A DNA stretch of 64,000 bases from JTS-AC122 sp050246015. GTDB taxonomy: Bacteria > Planctomycetota > Phycisphaerae > Phycisphaerales > UBA1924. Below the pieces are notes generated by a model. The model was not told the DNA's origin, ran no database searches, and saw nothing but the letters and a program-made list of their open reading frames with translations. This document shows, in pieces, positions 43,156 through 50,905 of this stretch. How positions within the stretch are numbered: position 1 is the stretch's first letter; each line of letters starts with the position of its first letter. Where the stretch lies: positions 1 through 64,000 of the forward strand of contig JBFWWU010000007.1 of assembly GCA_050246015.1 (NCBI GenBank), in the 5' to 3' direction. Made by a program: the position numbers and the translations under genes.

Positions 43156-43356
43156 ATGAACGGCGAAGAAGTGCGCAAGTTGACGGATGGCGAGATCGCG
43201 GTGGAGTTGAAGCGGCTGCGCGAGAAACTCTACGGGCTGCGGGTGCAGGCCGTCACGGAGAAGATCGAGGACGTCTCGAAGTTCCGCAAAGTGCGCAAGG
43301 ACATCGCCCGCGTGCTGACGGAGCGGAACCGGCGTCGAGAGCCGGCCAAGGCGTAA
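43156..43356 (+). CDS. rpmC: 50S ribosomal protein L29
   Basis: A 66-residue two-helix protein: MNGEEVRKLTDGEIAVELKR, LREKLYGLRVQAVTEKIED, and VRKDIARVLTERNRRR. L29 sits near L23 at the tunnel exit. ATG 43156 gives the usual family length; the frame is open upstream but consists of repeat-derived sequence. Confidence 0.95.
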   Translation: MNGEEVRKLTDGEIAVELKRLREKLYGLRVQAVTEKIEDVSKFRKVRKDIARVLTERNRRREPAKA

Positions 43357-43459
43357 GGGAAGAGGAGCGCGTTTCGGGCCCGCGCGTGGATGGGCCGCGT
43401 GATGAAGGACTGACCGCCGGGCTCACGAGCCGGGCGACCCGGGAAGACAGGCATACGAC

Positions 43460-43780
43460 ATGAGCAAGACAACGACCACCACCGCGAACGCACCATCTCC
43501 CGCCAAGCCGGCGACACCGGCGAAGGTCAAGCCGACCAAGATCGGCGTGGTGGAGTCCGACAAGCGTCACAAGACCCGCAAGGTGGTCGTGCGGTTCCTG
43601 ACCAAGCACCCCAAGTACGGGAAGTTCATGCGTCGGCGGACGGTCCTGCACGTGCACGATGAGCACAACGAATCGCACCTGGGCGACACGGTGGAAGTGG
43701 AAGCGACCCGCCCGATCAGCAAGACCAAGTTCTGGAAACTGGTGCGCGTGATCGAGAAGAGCCGGCGGGTGCAGGTCTAA
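43460..43780 (+). CDS. rpsQ: 30S ribosomal protein S17, N-terminally extended
   Basis: A 106-residue protein. The S17 core (from about 25) reads KIGVVESDKRHKTRKVVVRF, KYGKFMRRRTVLHVHDEHN, LGDTVEVEATRPISKTKFWK. The first 24 residues are a Thr/Pro/Ala-rich extension, while ordinary S17 has about 80-90 residues. S17 is a primary 16S rRNA binder. A heptad-repeat spacer follows. Confidence 0.95.
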   Translation: MSKTTTTTANAPSPAKPATPAKVKPTKIGVVESDKRHKTRKVVVRFLTKHPKYGKFMRRRTVLHVHDEHNESHLGDTVEVEATRPISKTKFWKLVRVIEKSRRVQV

Positions 43781-43784
43781 GGGC

Positions 43785-43840
43785 AGGGACGTTGGATCGG
43801 GGACCGGGGACGAGGGACGGTGGATCAGAGGTTCGGGATT
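43785..43840. repeat. Heptad repeat in rpsQ-rplN spacer
   Basis: Eight consecutive 7-base units with the pattern NNGGANN: AGGGACG, TTGGATC, GGGGACC, GGGGACG, AGGGACG, GTGGATC, AGAGGTT, CGGGATT. This is the clearest heptad array in the operon. Confidence 0.85.
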
Positions 43841-43858
43841 CTGTAGTGGATCGACCCC

Positions 43859-44245
43859 ATGTTGCAACAAGAAACACGATGCGAAGTGGCGGATAACTCG
43901 GGCGCGAAGATCGCGTACGTGATCCGCGTCTACGGCGGGTCGACCGCGAGCGGGAAGTTCACGCGCCGCATGGCGGGCGTGGGCGATCGCGTGCTCGTCT
44001 CGATCAAGAAGGCCCTCCCGGGCGCCGAGCTCAAGGCGGGGGACAAGAGCAAGGCGGTCGTGGTCCGCACGACCAAGCCCACGCGCCGCGCCGACGGGTC
44101 GTACGTCAAGTTCGACGCCAACGCCGTGGTGTTGATCCAGGACGACGGCAACCCGAAGGGCACGCGCATCTTCGGGCCCATCGCCCGCGAACTGCGCGAG
44201 AAGAACTACATGAAGATTGTTTCGCTTGCTCCGGAGGTGGTGTGA
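43859..44245 (+). CDS. rplN: 50S ribosomal protein L14
   Basis: A 128-residue protein: MLQQETRCEVADNSGAKIAY, GVGDRVLVSIKKALPGAELK, VVVRTTKPTRRADGSYVKFD, NAVVLIQDDGNPKGTRIFGP, AREL. L14 lies at the subunit interface. Its stop overlaps the rplX start (TGATG). It opens the spc part of the operon, joined here to the S10 part without a terminator. Confidence 0.97.
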   Translation: MLQQETRCEVADNSGAKIAYVIRVYGGSTASGKFTRRMAGVGDRVLVSIKKALPGAELKAGDKSKAVVVRTTKPTRRADGSYVKFDANAVVLIQDDGNPKGTRIFGPIARELREKNYMKIVSLAPEVV

Positions 44246-44583
44246 TGGCCCGGCACGTGAAGAAAGGCGACACTGTCATCGTCCGCACCGGCTCCAGCAA
44301 GGGGCAGGTCGGGCAGATCATCCGCGTGCTGCCGGACAAGGACCGCGTCGTGATCAAGGGGATCAACCTGCGCACCAAGCACCTCAAGCCGACGCGCCTG
44401 AACCCCAACGGCGGGATCATCACGCGCGAGGAGCCGATCCACATCAGCAACGTCAGCCCGGTGGTTGACGGCAAGCCGGTGCGGGTCGGGTTCAAGGTTG
44501 GCGCGGATGGGAGCAAGTCCCGCGTCGCTCGCAAGGGCGGCAAGGAGATCAAGGAACTCTCGGTGCTGCGGGGGAAGGCGTAA
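44245..44583 (+). CDS. rplX: 50S ribosomal protein L24
   Basis: A 112-residue protein with the KOW motif: HVKKGDTVIVRTGSSKGQVG, followed by VIRVLPDKDRVVIKGINL in similar form and NPNGGIITREEPIHISNV. L24 starts 50S assembly. ATG 44245 is preferred over the GTG one codon upstream because GGAGG ends 7 bases before it. Confidence 0.96.
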   Translation: MARHVKKGDTVIVRTGSSKGQVGQIIRVLPDKDRVVIKGINLRTKHLKPTRLNPNGGIITREEPIHISNVSPVVDGKPVRVGFKVGADGSKSRVARKGGKEIKELSVLRGKA

Positions 44584-44664
44584 GGCAACGACATCAAGCC
44601 GGGCGACCGGATCGTGACTGAATCGTCCGCCGCAACCCGGCGGGCTATCGAAGAAGGCAAGAGC

Positions 44665-45315
44665 ATGGCAAAGGGCAAAGAAACCAAACCGAAGAAGGGC
44701 GCCGCACACGGCGGGGACGACGCGGAAGTTCCGTCGGGGCCGCCGGTCCCGCCGAGGCTGCGCGAACTGTACAAGAGCGCGATCGCCGCGGAACTGATGA
44801 AGGAGTTCCCGGAACTTGAGAATCCGATGCAGTGCCCGCGCGTGACGAGTGTGGTGGTGAACGTGAACATGGGCCGGCACCTGGAAGGGACGAAGGTTCC
44901 TCCGAACGTGCGCCAGACGATCATCGACACGGTGACGAAGATCACGGGGCAGAAGCCGATCGTGATCAAGGCCAAGAAGAGCGTGTCGAACTTCAAGTTG
45001 CGCGCCGGGTACGAATCGTCGGTGATGGTGACGCTGCGCCGGGAGCGGATGTGGCACTTCCTGGACCGGTTCATCAACCTGGCGACGCCGCGCATCAAGG
45101 ACTTCCGCGGTCTGAAGGACACGGCGTTCGACAAGCGCGGGAACTACTCCTGCGGCGTGACCGAGCAAGGCGTGTTCCCGGAGATCAACATGGCCGAGGT
45201 GACCTTCACCCACGGGATGAACATCAACATCAACATCTCCAACTCGAATCCCAAACTCTCCAAGGCGCTGCTGGCGAAACTGGGGATGCCGTTCCGCAAG
45301 GCGGACGCGGCCTAA
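44665..45315 (+). CDS. rplE: 50S ribosomal protein L5, N-terminally extended
   Basis: A 216-residue protein. The L5 core starts near residue 30 (PRLRELYKSAIAAELMKEF) and runs through VVVNVNMG, TGQKPIVIKAKKSVSNFKLR, MWHFLDRFINLATPRIKDF and the C-terminal INMAEVTFTHGMNININI. The first 30 residues (Lys/Gly-rich then acidic) are extra; usual length is about 180. ATG 44665 has a good purine-rich site upstream; an in-frame GTG 17 codons earlier is the alternative. L5 binds 5S rRNA. Confidence 0.95.
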   Translation: MAKGKETKPKKGAAHGGDDAEVPSGPPVPPRLRELYKSAIAAELMKEFPELENPMQCPRVTSVVVNVNMGRHLEGTKVPPNVRQTIIDTVTKITGQKPIVIKAKKSVSNFKLRAGYESSVMVTLRRERMWHFLDRFINLATPRIKDFRGLKDTAFDKRGNYSCGVTEQGVFPEINMAEVTFTHGMNININISNSNPKLSKALLAKLGMPFRKADAA

Positions 45316-45373
45316 GCAGCAGGACAAGGAAGCGCCGGCCCGCGATCGGGCAGGCCGCCCAATCGCGTCGGAT

Positions 45374-45397
45374 ACAGGACTCAGGACGTTTCAGGAT
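45374..45397. repeat. Heptad repeat upstream of rpsN
   Basis: ACAGGAC, TCAGGAC, three other bases, TCAGGAT directly before the rpsN leader; related to the units upstream of rpmC. Confidence 0.65.
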
Positions 45398-45402
45398 TCA
45401 CC

Positions 45403-45588
45403 ATGACGACCAAAGCACAGATGGCCAAGTCGAGTCGGAAGCCCAAGTACAGCACGCGGATCGTGCGGCGGTGCCAACTCACCGGTCGCGCGCGGGGCGT
45501 GTACCGCAAGTTCCGGCTCAGCCGCATCATGCTCCGCAAGTTGGCGCTGGAGGGGAAGATCCCCGGCATGCGCAAGTCGAGTTGGTAA
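45403..45588 (+). CDS. rpsN: 30S ribosomal protein S14, short type without zinc ligands
   Basis: A 61-residue S14 of the length of the zinc-binding (C+) form: MTTKAQMAKSSRKPKYSTRI, then GVYRKFRLSRIMLRKLA and GKIPGMRKSSW. In the usual short form four cysteines at 24, 27, 40 and 43 hold zinc. Here Cys24 remains, while 27, 40 and 43 are Thr, Ser and Met, so zinc binding is almost certainly lost. S14 lies in the head of the small subunit. Next to it a structured spacer precedes rpsH. Confidence 0.95.
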   Translation: MTTKAQMAKSSRKPKYSTRIVRRCQLTGRARGVYRKFRLSRIMLRKLALEGKIPGMRKSSW

Positions 45589-45592
45589 AGGG

Positions 45593-45675
45593 CACTGCTC
45601 CGGAGAGCCGTGCTTTGCTTGAAGGGTCCTCTCACGGAGGGGACCAGGACCGAACGTCCCACTCGGAAAGTGGGG
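45593..45675 (+). ncRNA. Structured leader RNA upstream of rpsH
   Basis: Three consecutive hairpins: CAC-T-GCTC/GAGC-C-GTG with tetraloop CGGA (45593-45612), GGTCCTCTC/GAGGGGACC with loop ACG (9 bp with one G-T, 45625-45645), and CCCACT/AGTGGG (45658-45674). The first has the same design as a hairpin upstream of rplD. S8 is a known translational repressor of the spc operon in E. coli, so a regulatory role is plausible but unproven. Confidence 0.5.
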
Positions 45676-45705
45676 CCACCCGCACGAAAGACTGGGATTA
45701 GATAG

Positions 45706-46104
45706 ATGGCCGTCAACGATCCAATCTCCGACATGCTGACCCGAATCCGCAACGCGGCGCACAACCGCTCCAAGAGCGTGGTGTGCCTGAACTCGCGCGT
45801 GTGCCGCGGCATCGCCGACGTGCTGCGCGACGAAGGGTTTATCGACGGGTATTCCGTGCAGGAGGACGGGCGTCAGGGCAAGATCGCGATCAAGCTCAAG
45901 TACGGCCCGCGGGGCGAGACCATCCTGCACACGCTGAAGCGGGAGTCCAAGCCCGGGTGCCGGCTGTATTCGCAGGTCGATGACCTGCCGCGTCCGATCC
46001 AGGGGCTGGGCATCACGATCGTGTCGACGTCCAAGGGCGTGCTGAGCGACCGCAAGTGCCGGGAGTTCCGGGTCGGGGGCGAACTGCTGTGCACGGTCGA
46101 GTAA
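45706..46104 (+). CDS. rpsH: 30S ribosomal protein S8
   Basis: A 132-residue protein: NDPISDMLTRIRNAAHNRSK, the middle KIAIKLKYGPRGE, and the C-terminal GLGITIVSTSKGVLSDRKCR, GGELLCTVE. S8 binds helix 21 of 16S rRNA and in E. coli represses translation of the spc operon. The order rpsN-rpsH-rplF is standard. A structured spacer lies upstream. Confidence 0.97.
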   Translation: MAVNDPISDMLTRIRNAAHNRSKSVVCLNSRVCRGIADVLRDEGFIDGYSVQEDGRQGKIAIKLKYGPRGETILHTLKRESKPGCRLYSQVDDLPRPIQGLGITIVSTSKGVLSDRKCREFRVGGELLCTVE

Positions 46105-46190
46105 GAATCGAATACGGATCATCACGAAACGAGAGTCACCACATCACTGAGTCGAAGCCGCCCGGATGATCGGGCGTGGAGCAACAGACC

Positions 46191-46742
46191 ATGTCGCGTA
46201 TCGGAAAGAAGCCAGTCAGTGTCCCGGGCAACGTGAAGGTCGCGATCAAGGATCGCACGGTCTCTGTCCAGGGGCCCGGCGGGACGCTCTCGCTGACGCA
46301 CCCCGAGCGGGTCGGCGTGAAGTGGGCCGAGTCGGAAAAGCAGATCGTCGTCTCGATCGCCGAGGGCGACATGGAGGTGCGGCAGGTTCGCGCCGATTGG
46401 GGGAGCACGCGGGCGCATCTTCAGAACATGATCAAGGGCGTGACGGCCGGGTACGAGAAGAAACTCGAAGTCGTCGGCGTGGGTTGGGTGCCGAGCCTGG
46501 CGGGGAACAAGCTCAAACTCGTCGTCGGGTACGCGAACCCGCTGATGATGGAGATCCCCAAGGGGCTGACCGTGACGGTGGACAAGCAGTTCGTCACGGT
46601 GAAGGGGGCGGACAAGCAGGCGGTCGGGATGTTCGCGTCGAACATGCGGTCGCTGCGCAAGCCCGAGCCGTACAACGGCAAGGGGATCAAGTACGTTGAG
46701 GAAGTGATCAAGCGCAAGCAGGGCAAGACGTTCGGCGCCTGA
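46191..46742 (+). CDS. rplF: 50S ribosomal protein L6
   Basis: A 183-residue protein: MSRIGKKPVSVPGNVKVAIK, TVSVQGPGGTLSL, HLQNMIKGVTAGYEKKLEVV, and the C-terminal signature KPEPYNGKGIKYVEEVIKRK. L6 binds near the sarcin-ricin loop. ATG 46191 is the conserved start. A heptad-repeat spacer follows. Confidence 0.97.
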   Translation: MSRIGKKPVSVPGNVKVAIKDRTVSVQGPGGTLSLTHPERVGVKWAESEKQIVVSIAEGDMEVRQVRADWGSTRAHLQNMIKGVTAGYEKKLEVVGVGWVPSLAGNKLKLVVGYANPLMMEIPKGLTVTVDKQFVTVKGADKQAVGMFASNMRSLRKPEPYNGKGIKYVEEVIKRKQGKTFGA

Positions 46743-46750
46743 TGAAGCAG

Positions 46751-46799
46751 GTGGGGGGTGGTGGGGACTGGGTATCAGGGATCAGGCGGTCAGTTTCAT
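46751..46799. repeat. Heptad repeat in rplF-rplR spacer
   Basis: Seven 7-base units, each starting with G: GTGGGGG, GTGGTGG, GGACTGG, GTATCAG, GGATCAG, GCGGTCA, GTTTCAT. Confidence 0.65.
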
Positions 46800-46818
46800 C
46801 CTCTTCGAGGATTGTCAG

Positions 46819-47184
46819 ATGGATAAGAATCGGCATAAAGCAGCACGTCGGACCCGTCGGCACATCGGCATTCGCAAGAGCGTGATCGGCACGCCGTTGC
46901 GCCCGCGGCTGTGCGTGTACAAGTCGCTCCGGCACATGTACGCCCAGATCATCGATGACCTGGCGGGCCGGACGCTCGTCTCCGCGAGCACGCTGGAACT
47001 CGAAGGCGAGGCGGCGAACAAGGCGGGCAACGCCAAGTCGGCGGCGGACGTCGGCACGCTGCTGGCCAAGAAAGCCAAGGACGCCGGGGTGAGCGACGTG
47101 GCGTTCGATCGGGCGGGGTTCAAGTACCACGGTCGCGTGAAGGCGCTCGCCGACGCGGCCCGCAAAGGCGGGCTCAAGTTCTAG
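46819..47184 (+). CDS. rplR: 50S ribosomal protein L18
   Basis: A 121-residue protein: KNRHKAARRTRRHIGIRKSV, RPRLCVYKSLRHMYAQIIDD, and the C-terminal VAFDRAGFKYHGRVKALADA, RKGGLKF. L18 binds 5S rRNA with L5. The order is standard. The next spacer carries heptads. Confidence 0.97.
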   Translation: MDKNRHKAARRTRRHIGIRKSVIGTPLRPRLCVYKSLRHMYAQIIDDLAGRTLVSASTLELEGEAANKAGNAKSAADVGTLLAKKAKDAGVSDVAFDRAGFKYHGRVKALADAARKGGLKF

Positions 47185-47232
47185 GACATCAAGGCGGGGG
47201 AGCAGGGACGGTACGACGCACGACGGGTTGAT

Positions 47233-47267
47233 GGAACTCAGCACAGAGCACTCAGTTAGAGCACACC
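47233..47267. repeat. Heptad repeat upstream of rpsE
   Basis: GGAACTC, AGCACAG, AGCACTC, AGTTAGA, GCACACC in a row, ending at the rpsE start. The AGCACTC unit is identical to the one repeated upstream of rpsS. Confidence 0.75.
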
Positions 47268-47268
47268 C

Positions 47269-47985
47269 ATGGCAGAGATGATTGACGAATCAGGTGGTTT
47301 GCAGTCGACGACGATCGGCGTGTATCGCACCGCCGCCACGGTCAAGGGCGGCCGGCGATTCTCCTTCGGCGCGCTCGTCGTCGTGGGCAACCGCAACGGG
47401 CAGGTCGGCTACGGCTACGGCAAGGCCAACGAAGTCCCGCAGGCGATCGAGAAGGCCCAGAAGTACGCCAAGCGCGACATGGTGACGATGCGCCGCATCG
47501 GCACCACGATCAACCACGAGGTGCAGGGGCAGTTCTCGTCGGCGAGCGTGCGTCTTCTCCCTGCGTCCCCGGGCACGGGGGTGGTCGCGGGAGGCGTGGT
47601 GCGCTCGATCCTCGAAATGGCCGGCGTCGCCGACTGTCTTACCAAGTGCTACGGCTCGACCAACGCCCGCAACGTCGTGAAGGCCGTCTTTGACGCGCTG
47701 GGGCAACTGCGGACTCCCGACGCGGTGGCGACGCTCCGCGGCGTGACGCTCTCCAAGACGCCCATCGAAGAGAAGATCGACGCCTCCAAGGCCTTCATGC
47801 CCAAGGCATCCAGCAGCGAGAAGGCCAAGGGCCCGGTCAACACGATCGGTCAGGACCGCAAGGGCGGTCGCGGCGGGCAGCGAGGGGGAGGCCGCGGCGG
47901 GCGGCGTGGGCCCGCGCCGGCCCCGGACGCGACGCCGGCCGAAGCACCGGCTCCCGCGAGCGATGCCCCGCCGGCGCAGGCCTAA
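47269..47985 (+). CDS. rpsE: 30S ribosomal protein S5, C-terminally extended
   Basis: A 238-residue protein. The S5 core (about 15-175) reads TTIGVYRTAATVKGGRRFSF, GNRNGQVGYGYGKANEVPQA, LLPASPGTGVVAGGVVRSIL and KCYGSTNARNVVKAVFDAL. The last 40 or so residues are an extension, first Gly/Arg-rich (GGRGGQRGGGRGGRRG), then Ala/Pro-rich, beyond the usual ~165-residue length. S5 guards decoding accuracy. rpmD (L30), which usually follows, is absent; rplO is next. Confidence 0.96.
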   Translation: MAEMIDESGGLQSTTIGVYRTAATVKGGRRFSFGALVVVGNRNGQVGYGYGKANEVPQAIEKAQKYAKRDMVTMRRIGTTINHEVQGQFSSASVRLLPASPGTGVVAGGVVRSILEMAGVADCLTKCYGSTNARNVVKAVFDALGQLRTPDAVATLRGVTLSKTPIEEKIDASKAFMPKASSSEKAKGPVNTIGQDRKGGRGGQRGGGRGGRRGPAPAPDATPAEAPAPASDAPPAQA

Positions 47986-48072
47986 GACATCCGGCTCGTC
48001 CGAACCCTTCCACGTCTTGCTCTCTCGGCGATTGACTGATCCACGCGAAACTTACTCGGGAGTGTCCCGACC

Positions 48073-48699
48073 ATGATGATTCACGACGTAACGGCACTGG
48101 TTGGCAAGTACAAGGGGCGCAAGCGCGTCGGGCGCGGCACGGGCTCGGGCACCGGCAAGCGCGCCGCCCGCGGCCAGAAGGGCGCGGGCTCTCGATCGGG
48201 CACCGCGCGCAAGACCGCCTTTGAAGGCGGTCAGATGCCCTACTTCCGCCGCATGCGGAAGTTCGGCTTCTCCAACGCCCGGTGGGAGAGCCTGTTCTGG
48301 ATCGTCAACCTGCGCGACATTGTCGGGCACCCCGACTTTGCCAAGGGCGGCGAGGTGAACACGGAATCGCTCGTCAAGGCCGGTCTGGTTCGCGATGCCA
48401 GCCGCGACCTGAAGATCCTCGGCGATCTGGGCAAGGACTCGGCGCTGAAGGTGAAGTTGAACATCTCGGCGAGCCGGGTGTCGGCGTCCACGCGGAAACT
48501 GGTGACCGATGCCGGCGGATCGGTGACGGAAACCGGTACCCGCCGCGACAAGGTGCGCGGCGTCGATCGCAACAGCGAAGACCGAATCCCGAAGAACCTG
48601 ACGAAGAAACTCAAGCGAGGGAAGAAGGCTAGGCCAGGCGCTCCGGTCGCCGAGGCCGCTGCCGAGGACGCCGCGCCCGCCAAGAAGGAAAAGAAGTAA
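48073..48699 (+). CDS. rplO: 50S ribosomal protein L15, C-terminally extended
   Basis: A 208-residue protein with L15 features: KGRKRVGRGTGSGTGKRAAR, GQKGAGSRSG, FEGGQMPYFRRMRKFGFSN, then the RNA-binding globular end (LKVKLNISASRVSASTRKLV). The last ~45 residues are an Arg/Lys then Ala/Glu-rich tail (usual length 145-150). L15 is a late assembly protein of the 50S subunit. ATG 48073 is followed by another ATG; either may be used. Confidence 0.95.
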   Translation: MMIHDVTALVGKYKGRKRVGRGTGSGTGKRAARGQKGAGSRSGTARKTAFEGGQMPYFRRMRKFGFSNARWESLFWIVNLRDIVGHPDFAKGGEVNTESLVKAGLVRDASRDLKILGDLGKDSALKVKLNISASRVSASTRKLVTDAGGSVTETGTRRDKVRGVDRNSEDRIPKNLTKKLKRGKKARPGAPVAEAAAEDAAPAKKEKK

Positions 48700-48838
48700 C
48701 CCGCACGACCGTCTCCCGCGGCGAGAGCCCGCGGCGGCCGGTGGCGATCACGAGCACAGCACGTTTCCATCAGCGGCGTGGCCGATATCACCCCAGTCCC
48801 CGCATAGAAAGCGGGGTTCACCGGTTCAAGAAGCACGA

Positions 48839-50281
48839 ATGTTTCAGGCACTGATCAACGTCTTCAAGATCACCGAACTCAGGACCAAGATCCTGTTCAC
48901 GCTCGGCATGCTCGCGGTGTTCCGAATCGGGCACTGGATCCCGCTGCCGGGGGTCGATCAGACCGCGCTGGTGGATCACTTCAATCAGGCGTACAGCGAT
49001 CAGAGCGCGGCGTCGCGCGTCGCTAACTTCGTCGCGATTTTCTCCGGCGGAGATTTCGGGCGGTCCACCATCTTCGGCCTGGGGATCATGCCGTATATCT
49101 CGGCGTCGATCATTTTCCAGTTGCTCGCTTCCGTCTGGAAGACCCTCAAGGACCTTCAGAATGAAGGTCCGACCGGCCGGCAGAAAATCATGGAGTGGAC
49201 GCGCTACGCGACGGTCGGGCTCTGCCTGCTCCAGTCGTTCATGTGGCTCAAGTACATCACCGCGCACGGGCTGGTCTTCACCCAGTGGGCCTCGCATCCC
49301 ATCTGGTGGCTCACCGCGATCGGCACGCTCACCGCCGGAACCCTCTTTCTCATGTGGCTGGGCGAGCAGATCGACAAGTACGGCATCGGCAACGGCGTAT
49401 CGCTGATCATCATGGCCGGCATCCTCGCCCGGATGCCCGAAGCCCTCCTGTGGGTCGCGAACAACTCGCCGATCCGAACCCTCTGGATCACCCGCCAGGT
49501 CCTGGGCCCCGCCGAGAACGGCTTCAATCCCACCGTGCAATGGATGGGCGTGCTGATGCTCCTGGCGGGGTTCATCATGGTCATCGCCGGCGCGATCCTC
49601 CTCACCGTCGCCCAGCGCCGCATCCCGATCCAGCAGGCCAAGCACACCCGCGGGCGCAAGGTCTTCGGCGGGCAGAAGAGCTATCTGCCGCTCCGCGTCA
49701 ATCACGGCGGCGTCATGCCCGTGATCTTCGCCTCGTCGCTCATGATCTTCCCATCCGTCATCTTCGGCGCCATCGATCAGAGCATCAACTCCGGCGGGTC
49801 GTCCAGGGTCTGGTACGGGTCGGTCGCGCAGTGGCTGGCCCAGAACTTCCAGATCGGCGAGTTCCCATACGTCATCGCCGAGTTCACGCTCATCTTCTTC
49901 TTCAGTTACATGTGGATCACCATCCAGTTCAACCCCGAAGAGATGAGCAAGCAGCTCCGCGACCACGGGTCGTTCATCCCCGGTCTGCGCCCGGGGCCCC
50001 GCACCGCCGAGTATCTCGAAACGGTGATGGAGCGCATCACCTTCGTCGGCGCCGCGATGCTCGGCGTGATCGCCATCCTCCCGGTTGTCGTGAACAAGAG
50101 CCTGGGCGTTTCGTTCGCCGTCACCCAGTTCCTCGGCGGAACCGGGCTGCTCATCGTCGTCTCCGTCGGGCTTGACTTCATCCAGCGCGTAGAGGCGAAC
50201 CTGCTGATGCGCAACTACGCCGGGTTCCTGGGCGGGAGCGATGAGGGCGGCTCGCGGATCCGCGGCCCCAGGTCGTTCTAG
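48839..50281 (+). CDS. secY: Preprotein translocase subunit SecY
   Basis: A 480-residue membrane protein with about ten helices, the channel core of the Sec translocase. Hallmarks: ELRTKILFTLGMLAVFRIGHW at the first helix (given by residues 11-31), GDFGRSTIFGLGIMPYISAS (plug and TM2), YLPLRVNHGGVMPVIFASSL, and the cytoplasmic loop LRDHGSFIPGLRPG used by SecA and ribosomes. It sits in the spc cluster after rplO as usual, but adk and map do not follow. Confidence 0.97.
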   Translation: MFQALINVFKITELRTKILFTLGMLAVFRIGHWIPLPGVDQTALVDHFNQAYSDQSAASRVANFVAIFSGGDFGRSTIFGLGIMPYISASIIFQLLASVWKTLKDLQNEGPTGRQKIMEWTRYATVGLCLLQSFMWLKYITAHGLVFTQWASHPIWWLTAIGTLTAGTLFLMWLGEQIDKYGIGNGVSLIIMAGILARMPEALLWVANNSPIRTLWITRQVLGPAENGFNPTVQWMGVLMLLAGFIMVIAGAILLTVAQRRIPIQQAKHTRGRKVFGGQKSYLPLRVNHGGVMPVIFASSLMIFPSVIFGAIDQSINSGGSSRVWYGSVAQWLAQNFQIGEFPYVIAEFTLIFFFSYMWITIQFNPEEMSKQLRDHGSFIPGLRPGPRTAEYLETVMERITFVGAAMLGVIAILPVVVNKSLGVSFAVTQFLGGTGLLIVVSVGLDFIQRVEANLLMRNYAGFLGGSDEGGSRIRGPRSF

Positions 50282-50332
50282 GATTCATTCGCGTGTTCGC
50301 GCGTCGAACGCCGACGCGCTCAAGAAAGGATT

Positions 50333-50551
50333 ATGGCCAAGCAAGACGAAAAGATGACGCTCGAAGCAGTCGTGACCGAAGCGCTCCCCAACGCGATGTT
50401 CATGGTGAAGCTTCCCAACGAGCATTCGGTGCTGGCGTACGTCTCGGGGAAGATGCGGATGAACTACATCCGAATTCTGCCGGGCGACCGCGTTACGGTC
50501 GAACTGAGCCCGTACGACCTGACCAAGGCACGGATCACCAGGCGTCACTAA
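50333..50551 (+). CDS. infA: Translation initiation factor IF-1
   Basis: A 72-residue OB-fold protein: KMTLEAVVTEALPNAMFMVK, LPNEHSVLAYVSGKMRMNYI, RILPGDRVTVELSPYDLTKA, RITRRH. IF-1 binds the A site of the 30S subunit during initiation. It follows secY by about 50 bases and precedes rpmJ. Confidence 0.97.
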   Translation: MAKQDEKMTLEAVVTEALPNAMFMVKLPNEHSVLAYVSGKMRMNYIRILPGDRVTVELSPYDLTKARITRRH

Positions 50552-50698
50552 CCGCACGGCGGAGGGAAGGCCGCCGAGCGGGTCTCGGCGCTGGTTCATT
50601 CAGGGGCGAGCGAGCCTAGAATCGCCTCGGTTTCGTCGGCCATCGAGTTTGCACAAAGACAGCGGCTGGGCACACGCCGGGCCGGAAAGGAAAGAGTC

Positions 50699-50815
50699 GT
50701 GAAGGTCAAAGCCAGCGTGAAGAAGATGTGTGCCTCGTGCCAGGTCGTGCGCCGCAAGGGCAAGGTGCGGGTCATCTGCAAGTCCGATCCCAAGCACAAG
50801 CAGGTGCAGGGGTAA
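50699..50815 (+). CDS. rpmJ: 50S ribosomal protein L36
   Basis: A 38-residue protein too short for most gene callers: VKVKASVKKMCASCQVVRRK, then GKVRVICKSDPKHKQVQG. The zinc ligands Cys11, Cys14, Cys27 and His33 are all present, so this is the zinc-binding form. The start codon is GTG with AGGAAAGAG upstream. L36 is among the last proteins added to the 50S subunit. It sits between infA and rpsM, its usual place. Confidence 0.95.
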   Translation: MKVKASVKKMCASCQVVRRKGKVRVICKSDPKHKQVQG

Positions 50816-50820
50816 GAAGA

Positions 50821-50855
50821 AGGCAATAGGCAATGGGGAATGGGCAATAGAAGAT
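50821..50855. repeat. Heptad repeat in rpmJ-rpsM spacer
   Basis: AGGCAAT, AGGCAAT, GGGGAAT, GGGCAAT, AGAAGAT in a row right after the rpmJ stop. This is the purest array of the GGCAAT type. Confidence 0.85.
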
Positions 50856-50905
50856 TCAGACACGCCGCCCAAGTTTTTTCCGGGCGGCTGAGCAGGAGTT
50901 CAAGC

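Noticed and set aside
49195..50175. Long alternative frame inside secY
   Set aside because: Arg/His/Pro-rich out-of-frame shadow of SecY.
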